Shown one piece after another: positions 33,601 through 38,964 of a DNA stretch of 38,964 bases. The stretch spans positions 1-38,964 of the forward strand of contig JANXSD010000051.1 of the NCBI GenBank assembly GCA_025352785.1. The letters are read 5' to 3'. Under the pieces are notes generated by a model. That model did no database searches and was not told the DNA's origin. It was given only the letters and a program-made list of their open reading frames with translations. This DNA comes from Bacteroidota bacterium (GTDB taxonomy: Bacteria; Bacteroidota; Bacteroidia; AKYH767-A; OLB10). The first letter of the stretch is position 1; every line of letters starts with the position of its first letter. A program made the translations under genes and the position numbers.

Positions 33601-33877
33601 AGGATTTGAAATCAACCTCCGCATTTGTCTTCATCGTGCTTTTAAGCCACGGAATAAAATCAGAGCTGCTGATTTTATTTGTTTCCTCAAAGCGAACGAA
33701 GGAAGGAAAAGATGTTTCCATGCCTTCTTTGACAAATGAAGCTCCCGGAATTTTTTGTTGTGCCTCTCGTCCATAATATTCCTTTGGAAGTGTTGATGGA
33801 CGGCTCTGCGAATAAAGCATTGGACCAGTCAAGCTAATCAATGCTATCAGAATAGCAAATTGTTTGATTGTTTTCAT
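30629..33877 (-). CDS. M4 (thermolysin-like) metalloprotease with SprB-like repeats and T9SS domain
   Basis: 1082 residues. Signal peptide 1-23; an FTP/PepSY propeptide at about 40-240; M4 catalytic domain at about 255-595 with zinc-binding HEYTH (His406, His410), Glu430 in GALNESFSDIFGE and His503 in GGVHTNSGVQN. About three SprB-type repeats (610-840) of pattern CxGGxDGxAAAxPSGG, then WSNGxTT and GLSAGTYTVTVTDxNGC. A further Cys-rich segment is followed by a type A sorting domain (AFPNPFSDITTIRFKL, ending KLILTK). All catalytic residues are present, so an active secreted endopeptidase is expected. Upstream spacer 33878-34010 shows no -7 box that I trust. Confidence 0.95.
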   Translation of the reverse strand: MKTIKQFAILIALISLTGPMLYSQSRPSTLPKEYYGREAQQKIPGASFVKEGMETSFPSFVRFEETNKISSSDFIPWLKSTMKTNAEVDFKSFKKEQDEIGFTHERYQQTFKGVPVENATYVVHVKNGIVSYFNGQAADMSSALSSVPALKEDAAFDAAKKYVGAERYKWEDQFWENNLKERTKNPAATYFPKGELCWYSVYFNTPGQTSTFKLAYRFDISAASPASEKRIYVDANSGAILATLALESNCNGAPVNTIFNGNRPVFTDFYDGTNYRLKDDCQSAEIQIRAWNSVSCTPSPSEIQNTSNTWNNNNNETFGATVLWETRQAYWYWFTVRGRNSYDNAGGDVDGYINAIFSGPCSPNPCCVGANGNNASMSFTGGQLKVGRASTGTLANSFATLDILGHEYTHAVTGSTAALTYANESGALNESFSDIFGEATENYITGTNDWLLGSERTSGAFRSMADPSAAPYGDPATYLTGTNWCDYTNAGLPCTMNDAGGVHTNSGVQNKWFYLLAVGGSGTNDNGITYNISGIGILKAASIAARNLTAILNNNSNYSDARAGSLQAAVDLFGACSNELKQATNAWRAVGVGAPYFDVNAVITSDYNNRNVSCHDACDGSAVANVISGISPAFLWSNGATTSSISALCPGNYTVTVTNVSGLGCAVVTKTVIINNTPLLVLPALTLSNYNGYNISCNGGNDGTAAATPSGGTAAYGYSWSNGQSSSKTTGLTAGTYTVTVTDVNGCSITQSATLTQPPAVATTAAPTTNYNGYNVRCHGGSDGAAAASPSGGVGSFTFYWSNGATTNPATGLSAGTYTVIVTDANGCTKIASTTLTEPPQLTIDAGANKIVYFGYPDSSCAKLQSSGAGGGVPPRTLTWSNGSHAAFINVCPIASTIYYLTITDANGCSATDSVRVCVIDVRCGPGLKNVTICHGTGSVTNPYVTLCLDKQGAKAHFLNHIGDQLATCGIVKVCNFSGVVARFDYSSDDAINRDDAYLGAFPNPFSDITTIRFKLSENDNVTVKIYDLSGREKALLFAGKTVGGNIYESTFAGNLLSNGVYFLYLKKENGESIVRKLILTK

Positions 33878-34010
33878 GTTAGTTTGGTTTAAATATTAAT
33901 AATTAAATTGATAATTCCTAAAGAATATTGTAGTCAAAAACAACGCTTATCAACGAGTGTTTCCTTGTGTAATTCTATGAATAAAAATAATATCGTGAAA
34001 TAACATAAAA

Positions 34011-34185
34011 GTGTTATACCAGTTGCAAATATGTTTTAGTCCAAAGATGCGATGTAATTTTTTTATCAAGACGATTTAAAAAAATCGTTGCATAGCCTTT
34101 GTCTAAGGAACTATTTTTTTAAGAAGTAATGATGAAAAAGGACAAGTAGATTGGACTAAAACATATTGGCAATTGGTATTAGCAC
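34011..34185. mobile_element. MITE-like element with 35-bp terminal inverted repeats
   Basis: Left arm 34011-34044 and right arm 34151-34185 are inverted copies matching at 31 of 35 positions. The best-conserved inner part is ATATGTTTTAGTCCAA. About 106 bp lie between and contain no complete gene, only an inner inverted repeat ACGATTT/AAATCGT (34071-34089). I find no clear target-site duplication. It occupies most of the 361-nt gap between the protease and the response-regulator gene. The element family is not recognised. Confidence 0.6.
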
Positions 34186-34238
34186 ATGCATCTGGAAATT
34201 AAAGTCGCATAGAAAGTTAAAAAGGTTAAGGAAATATT

Positions 34239-34868
34239 TTAATGAAACGCTTTGTTGATCGCATCGGTGCGCGACTGCACATGGAGTTTGCGGTAAATAC
34301 TTTGCGTATGCCTTCTTACCGTTTCGATGGAGATGGAAAGTTTTTCAGCGATTTCCTTATAACGATAACCATGAGAAAGCAGATGGAGTAATTCCTTTTC
34401 ACGTGAAGTTAAAGAAGACGTTTCTTCCGTCAACACAGGCTTATGAGCGAGCATCATGGAGACCACTCTTCGCGCTATGCTTGCTGACATGGGTGAACCA
34501 CCTTGGTGTAATTCGCGTATCGCCTCCACCAATTTCTCAGGAGAAGTTTTCTTTACTATGTAACCTGTGGCTCCGGCAAGTAGGGCGTTGAAAATTTTTT
34601 CATCTTCATCGTACACCGTACACATCATTACTTGGATGTCTGGACAAACTTCCATGAGACGTTTCACACATTCAATCCCATTCATACCTGGGAGATTGAT
34701 ATCCATCAATACTATATCTGGTTTTCTCAATGGAATTTTTTTTAATGCGTCTTCAGCATTTTCAAAAACAGCATCGCACACAAATCCTTTTTCCGACGAA
34801 ATGGTTTCTTCGAGCAGCCTCCGGATGTCGGGATCATCCTCTACTATCGCAATACGTATATCAGGCAT
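34239..34868 (-). CDS. NarL/FixJ-type response regulator
   Basis: 209 residues. The receiver domain (RIAIVEDDPDIRRLL, phospho-acceptor Asp56 in DIVLMDINLPGMNG, Lys in YIVKKTSPEKL) is followed by a LuxR-type helix-turn-helix (LTSREKELLHLLSHGYRYKE, then IAEKLSISIETVRRH). It lies 61 nt downstream of the sensor kinase on the same strand, its obvious partner. Target genes are unknown; the adjacent secreted protease and RCC1 genes are candidates by position only. Its ATG and stop are clear, and the 3' side borders the MITE-like element. Confidence 0.94.
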   Translation of the reverse strand: MPDIRIAIVEDDPDIRRLLEETISSEKGFVCDAVFENAEDALKKIPLRKPDIVLMDINLPGMNGIECVKRLMEVCPDIQVMMCTVYDEDEKIFNALLAGATGYIVKKTSPEKLVEAIRELHQGGSPMSASIARRVVSMMLAHKPVLTEETSSLTSREKELLHLLSHGYRYKEIAEKLSISIETVRRHTQSIYRKLHVQSRTDAINKAFH

Positions 34869-34929
34869 TTGCTTTTTATCAGACGTAAAAATATTTCATT
34901 AAATTATTCTTTACAATAGCAATTTTGTG

Positions 34930-37900
34930 TTATGAAAAAGGAAATGAAACACTTACATGCGTTCCTTTGTCATTCTTTGCGGGTGAATCAATTGTAAACG
35001 TTCCGCCAATTTCGATCATCCGTTGTTTCATATTTCGAAGCCCATTTCCTGAATTATTATTAGCAAAACCACGACCGTCATCAGAGATATTCACAAGAAT
35101 TACTTTTCCGGATAATTCAATATGGATGAAAACAATCTCCGCCATGCTGTGCTTTGAAATATTATGAAGTGCTTCTTTAACTACCAGAAAAATATTTCTT
35201 CTTGCTTCTCCAGAAAGTGCGGCTTCGGGAATCATTTCCGGAATGAGCATCTGCAATTTGATCTTCGAGTCATCAAAATATTCGTATCCGTATTTATGGA
35301 TGTGCGCGATGAGATTTTGTAAAGAATCATTTCGCATATTAAGTGCCCAGATTATATCATTCATATTGTCAACTAATTCGCGTGCAAAAGATGACATGCG
35401 TGAAATTAGCTGCTCATTTTTAGTGTCAGCATTCTTTCTCAACTGATCGCCCATCATCACAATTTTAGTAAGGCCTGAACCAAGATCATCATGTAATTCA
35501 CTGCTAATGCGTGTGCGCTCCGAATTTATTCGCTGTTGTTGCTCGAATGCACGATATTCAATATTTATTTTTCGTCTGAAATATAATGCAACGGCGCATG
35601 CAATACATCCTCCTGAGAGTAGCGCAACAATAATCCTGAACCACCAGGTCGACCAAAATGGTGGAAAGATGGTGAACGTAAGTGCATTTATTTCAGTACT
35701 ACTTGCGTCATTTCCCGCAGATGTTTTTAATTTGAAAATATATTTTCCGGGTGCAAGATTCGAATAGTTTGCAAACGTGTTGTTGCCTGCTTCATTCCAT
35801 GCTGCATCCAATCCTTCCAGAAAATAAGAGAACCTTATTTTATCTCCGTTCTTAAAATCAACACACGTATATTCAATGCTAATATAATTCCGGTTGTATG
35901 ATAATTGCAGTGGTTGAGATAAATCAACAGTAGTATCCTTTCCGTTGATTTGAATTTTTTGAATGTAAAGATTCGGTGTCGTTTCTTTTTTATTTAGATC
36001 ACGAGGATTAAAATAAACAACAGCATGAGAAGTTAATAGATAAACTAGATTACTTGCGGTATCAAAAAAAGATGTGCGCGTGAATTCCTCATCAGGCAAA
36101 CCGTCCGTAAGGTCAAAGTTTTTAAATTTCCTTTCGACAGGATTAAATACTGCAAGTCCGCTATGTGTTCCCAACCAGAGATTTCCTTCATGATCTCGCG
36201 CAATGGATTTGACAATTTCGTTGTTCAGTCCATAACTCCGGGAGAAGCTTTCGGTTTTATTGGAAACATAATTATATCGGAGCAACCCATGACCCGCTCC
36301 AGAGGCAAGCCATATTGTGTTGCCGGAATCTGGCATAACATCACAGATGCTTTCTGAAAAATGTTCATCAGTATATTTTGTTGCCGGAAGCTGGATAAAA
36401 GAATCGGATGTTCTGTTCCATAAAGCGAACCCTTCTGGAAGAACAGTTGAAAACCAGATATTACCTTTTGGATCTTCTTTGATTTTATTGATGTAATATA
36501 ATGGAAAATCTTGCGAACCATGTTTATCATGATAATAATACCTTTTCATTTTTTTCTCAGCGTTCGAGTAGTGAACTAGTGAAAGCCCACTCCTAAAACC
36601 AAACCAGTAGTCATCATGAGAATCCTGAAAAATTGCAGAGACTTCGTCATTAGGTATTGTTGCGAATATGCCCGATGGCCTAGTAAAAACATTCTTAATT
36701 ATATCATAGAAGAAAAATCCTGCTGCGGTTCCCACCCAAATATTTTTCATTTTGTCAACATACACTCTATTTATAATATTTTCATATCCCGACAAAGTAC
36801 CACTGACTATTTTTTGTTTTACAGCTCCTGATTTCAAATCGATAACTGATAATCCGTTATTCATCGTTCCGACGAGAAGACAGCAGGAATCATAAAGAGT
36901 CATGCTTGTCAATTCCGCAAGCGGTTGATTCAAGCCGGTTCTGAATTCATTGGAAAAATAATGGAAGGGCGATTTTGCAAGATGCACTTTACTCAATGCT
37001 TCGCTGTTGGCAATCCACAGATTTTGCTCTTTATCCAAATACATTCTTGAAATTTCATCTGAAGCGAGGGAGGAAGGATTGTAAATATCATGTATATATA
37101 TTTTACTGGTTCCATCTACAGGATTGAAATCAAATAAGCCTCCACTTTCACTACCTAAAATCAATTTATCGTTCCACGGAATTATTCCATTAATGGTATT
37201 ATAAGTATTGGAAAATATGGTTCCTTTCGGAGCAAACGAATAATTCTTCAACGTTTTATCCTTTACATCAAACTTCAATAATCCATAACCCCAAGGAGAA
37301 TACCAAATAATTTTATTTTGCTTGTCGAAGTAAAATCCACGAATTGCCATTTTTTGAAAAAGCGAGTCGTGTGAATTTTTAAAGCAAGTTACTTTTAGCG
37401 TTTTATTTTCAACCATCACAACGCCCATATTATCAGACGGAATCCACAGATTACCGCAGTCATCGATTGTCGAATGATTATAGACAATCGTGATTCCTTT
37501 TAAAAATTTTCCCTCAGGTGAATCAGTAAACCGGACCTTAAAATTAAGCAGCGAATCGAAAATATCTATGATGCCGTTATAATTCACCCAAAGATTTTTT
37601 TCTGAGTCAGTAAATACATTCCTAATAAATATATTTTTTCTGGCTACGGAATAATTTTTTTTTAGCCGGAAGTTTTCAAAACGATTATTATAAATATTGT
37701 AAACACTTAACCCGTCATTGGTTCCAATAAGGAGCAACCCACCAGGCATTTCTGTCATTGAATTAATAACATTGCCGGAAAGCGAATTGGAATCAGACGA
37801 ATTATTATAAAACTTTTGAAAGGAGATTCCATTATAACGGTTTAACCCATTCTGGGTGGCAATCCATAAAAAGCCGCGACTGTCCTGTAAAATCTGACCG

Positions 37901-38037
37901 TATTCTTTTGCCGATATGCCGTCTTTGACAGTAAAATTTTTGAAACGGAATTGAACGGGCTGACAGTATGAAAAATTAACCAGCAGTGCAAAACAAAAAA
38001 TTCCTATTAAGAAAACGGTTTTTATTTTATCTGACAT
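34930..38037 (-). CDS. Two-component sensor histidine kinase with Reg_prop propeller
   Basis: 1035 residues. A signal or first membrane segment (TVFLIGIFCFALLVNFSYC) exports a large periplasmic sensor made of many Reg_prop repeats (DSRGFLWIATQNGLNRYNG type, about 40-650), then a Y_Y_Y domain (YTCVDFKNGDKIRFSYFLEG) and a membrane helix near 785-810. The cytoplasmic part has a HisKA_3 box with His849 (SSELHDDLGSGLTK) and an ATPase domain with EALHNISKHS and ISDDGRGF. Unlike the hybrid systems of gut Bacteroides that sense glycans, this one has no fused receiver and uses the separate regulator downstream. The ligand is unknown. Confidence 0.95.
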   Translation of the reverse strand: MSDKIKTVFLIGIFCFALLVNFSYCQPVQFRFKNFTVKDGISAKEYGQILQDSRGFLWIATQNGLNRYNGISFQKFYNNSSDSNSLSGNVINSMTEMPGGLLLIGTNDGLSVYNIYNNRFENFRLKKNYSVARKNIFIRNVFTDSEKNLWVNYNGIIDIFDSLLNFKVRFTDSPEGKFLKGITIVYNHSTIDDCGNLWIPSDNMGVVMVENKTLKVTCFKNSHDSLFQKMAIRGFYFDKQNKIIWYSPWGYGLLKFDVKDKTLKNYSFAPKGTIFSNTYNTINGIIPWNDKLILGSESGGLFDFNPVDGTSKIYIHDIYNPSSLASDEISRMYLDKEQNLWIANSEALSKVHLAKSPFHYFSNEFRTGLNQPLAELTSMTLYDSCCLLVGTMNNGLSVIDLKSGAVKQKIVSGTLSGYENIINRVYVDKMKNIWVGTAAGFFFYDIIKNVFTRPSGIFATIPNDEVSAIFQDSHDDYWFGFRSGLSLVHYSNAEKKMKRYYYHDKHGSQDFPLYYINKIKEDPKGNIWFSTVLPEGFALWNRTSDSFIQLPATKYTDEHFSESICDVMPDSGNTIWLASGAGHGLLRYNYVSNKTESFSRSYGLNNEIVKSIARDHEGNLWLGTHSGLAVFNPVERKFKNFDLTDGLPDEEFTRTSFFDTASNLVYLLTSHAVVYFNPRDLNKKETTPNLYIQKIQINGKDTTVDLSQPLQLSYNRNYISIEYTCVDFKNGDKIRFSYFLEGLDAAWNEAGNNTFANYSNLAPGKYIFKLKTSAGNDASSTEINALTFTIFPPFWSTWWFRIIVALLSGGCIACAVALYFRRKINIEYRAFEQQQRINSERTRISSELHDDLGSGLTKIVMMGDQLRKNADTKNEQLISRMSSFARELVDNMNDIIWALNMRNDSLQNLIAHIHKYGYEYFDDSKIKLQMLIPEMIPEAALSGEARRNIFLVVKEALHNISKHSMAEIVFIHIELSGKVILVNISDDGRGFANNNSGNGLRNMKQRMIEIGGTFTIDSPAKNDKGTHVSVSFPFS

Positions 38038-38439
38038 GTATGTTTTCGTTTGATCTCATGTTTGCCTAGAGCAAACAAGGAAACAGGGGATACGGAAATT
38101 AAGCACATTACGAAAGTATAAATTAATTAACCGAAATTATCAATAATATAAATTAAAAGCCAATTGATGTAAGATAGGCATAGGTTTCTAATTTCTTAAT
38201 CGGTAAACCAGTAGTCGGTTCGCTCGTATGCTTGACCACAACACACTTCTAATGCTCAAATTTTAGACATAGAAGATTATTTAATCTTCGTAGAAAAATT
38301 TTTAATTGTCTTGAACCCATGAAGAACAAGTCTCCTTGGCAATCAGGATGTGAGGGATTACTATGATTAACTAAGAAAAAAAAGTCTTATTGGCAATCAG
38401 AATTAATTTTTTTCAATCACATTAATTAGTATCCAAAAA
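38038..38439. other. Intergenic region with a short repeat pair
   Basis: No gene seen. It holds an 8-bp inverted repeat GAAGATTA-TT-TAATCTTC (38272-38289), a possible weak terminator, and an imperfect 19-bp direct repeat AAGTCT..TTGGCAATCAG at 38328-38346 and 38382-38400 (17 of 19 positions equal). The kinase promoter should lie near 38040-38110, but I find no exact TAnnTTTG. Confidence 0.5.
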
Positions 38440-38751
38440 TTAACGAATTATAACCACTCTACCACTATACACTTTATTTGTTGTTTGAATAGTAATGCAA
38501 TAAGTGCCTTGTGCGAGTGAATGAAGTTCTAAATCGAATTGATTGTTTTTAATATTTTGTTTTGTTTGATAAACGATTCTTCCAGAGATATCCAATAGTG
38601 AAATTGTTGTTGCTGATTCTGGAATAATGAGTTCGTCAAAAACAATGCTTGCTTTATCAGTTGCTGGGTTCGGAATAATTTTAAAACTTTTATTGCGTGA
38701 ACTAATTTCATTTACTCCAACGGCTGTAATACGTGGAATGAAATACGACAT
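38440..38751 (-). pseudogene. Detached T9SS C-terminal sorting domain (left copy)
   Basis: 103 codons from ATG 38751. Residues about 23-103 form a type A sorting domain: FKIIPNPATDKASIVFDEL, ISLLDISGRIVYQTKQ, SLAQGTYCITIQTTNK and the end YSGRVVIIR. A sorting domain without a cargo domain or signal peptide should not be exported or functional. The frame begins in the 26-nt centre of an inverted duplication, so the body of the protein was probably lost in that rearrangement. I treat it as the 3' remnant of a secreted-protein gene. Confidence 0.7.
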
Positions 38752-38964
38752 TATATAACCGTATTAAATACCGTTGGCGTAAATGAAATTAGCTCACGCA
38801 ATAAAAGTTTTAAAATTATTCCGAACCCAGCAACTGATAAAGCAAGCATCGTTTTTGATGAACCCATTATTCCAGAATCAAAAACAACCATTTCACTATT
38901 GGATATTTCTGGAAGAATCGTTTGTCAAACAAAACAAAATGTTAAAAACAATCAATTCGATTTA
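38530..38964. repeat. Head-to-head inverted duplication, arms about 204 bp
   Basis: Left arm 38530-38733 and right arm 38760-38964 are reverse complements with roughly 5% differences plus one 1-nt indel, around a 26-nt centre. The right arm runs to the window edge, so it may be longer. Both arms encode the same T9SS sorting domain, pointing outward. Confidence 0.85.
38773..38964 (+). pseudogene. Detached T9SS C-terminal sorting domain (right copy, cut by window end)
   Basis: 64 open codons reading VGVNEISSRNKSFKIIPNPA onward to NNQFDL at the window end. Compared with the left copy there are about six amino-acid changes (for example DEPIIPESKTT versus DELIIPESATT). No ATG and no upstream protein body are visible on this strand. 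It is the mirror copy of 38440-38751. Confidence 0.65.

Noticed and set aside
38440-38751. A functional secreted protein
   Set aside because: It has a sorting domain only, with no signal peptide or cargo domain, and starts inside the centre of an inverted duplication.
1-38964. tRNA, rRNA, CRISPR array or prophage
   Set aside because: I saw no cloverleaf-type sequence with a conserved T-loop, no rRNA segment, no regularly spaced direct repeats and no phage structural genes. The hairpin arrays are not CRISPR because copies differ in arm sequence and spacing.

Overview
This is a low-GC, gene-dense stretch of a Bacteroidota chromosome. The phylum is supported by the gliding/type IX secretion lipoprotein GldH, several secreted proteins with T9SS type A C-terminal sorting domains, a RicT (PSP1) - GldH - HolB neighbourhood, a Reg_prop/Y_Y_Y sensor kinase, and promoters with the TAnnTTTG -7 box, several of them placed 3-8 nt before an ATG. 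I see no tRNA, rRNA, CRISPR array or prophage, and I would not go below phylum or class.

Layout. 1-2162: three tandem hairpins, a DUF2795 protein, and a PduO-type cobalamin adenosyltransferase overlapping an ABC ATPase. 2163-7926 (minus): a probable six-gene operon read holB, ricT, gldH, thioredoxin-like, terC, O-methyltransferase. 8082-11853: pgk, an orphan MNT nucleotidyltransferase, a universal stress protein, cvpA and a conserved hypothetical, with perfect palindromes between genes. 11854-14030: a decayed accessory patch with REP-like hairpins, two 5' remnants of a RAYT-type transposase, and a T9SS-protein pseudogene with three in-frame stops. 14149-18114: lipoprotein, periplasmic cyclophilin, pheS and an S41 protease.

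18348-25412 is the most coherent functional block: an ECF sigma factor, GTP cyclohydrolase I (folE), a CarH/LitR-like MerR regulator that keeps the adenosylcobalamin photoreceptor residues, an unrecognised 112-residue protein, an outer-membrane beta-barrel, a TIGR01777 epimerase, a DNA photolyase and riboflavin synthase. I read it as a light/UV-response module that encodes the photolyase and enzymes of the pathways to its pterin/folate and flavin cofactors. The adenosyltransferase at 471-1019 could supply the regulator's cofactor. Inverted repeats sit in the shared promoter region between the sigma gene and folE.

25458-29057 holds an MFS transporter, rlmN and an amidohydrolase. 29189-38964 is a secretion and sensing region: a T9SS-exported RCC1-repeat protein, a 1082-residue M4 metalloprotease with SprB-like repeats, a 175-bp MITE-like element, a NarL-type response regulator with its propeller sensor kinase, and at the window edge a head-to-head inverted duplication of a T9SS sorting domain.
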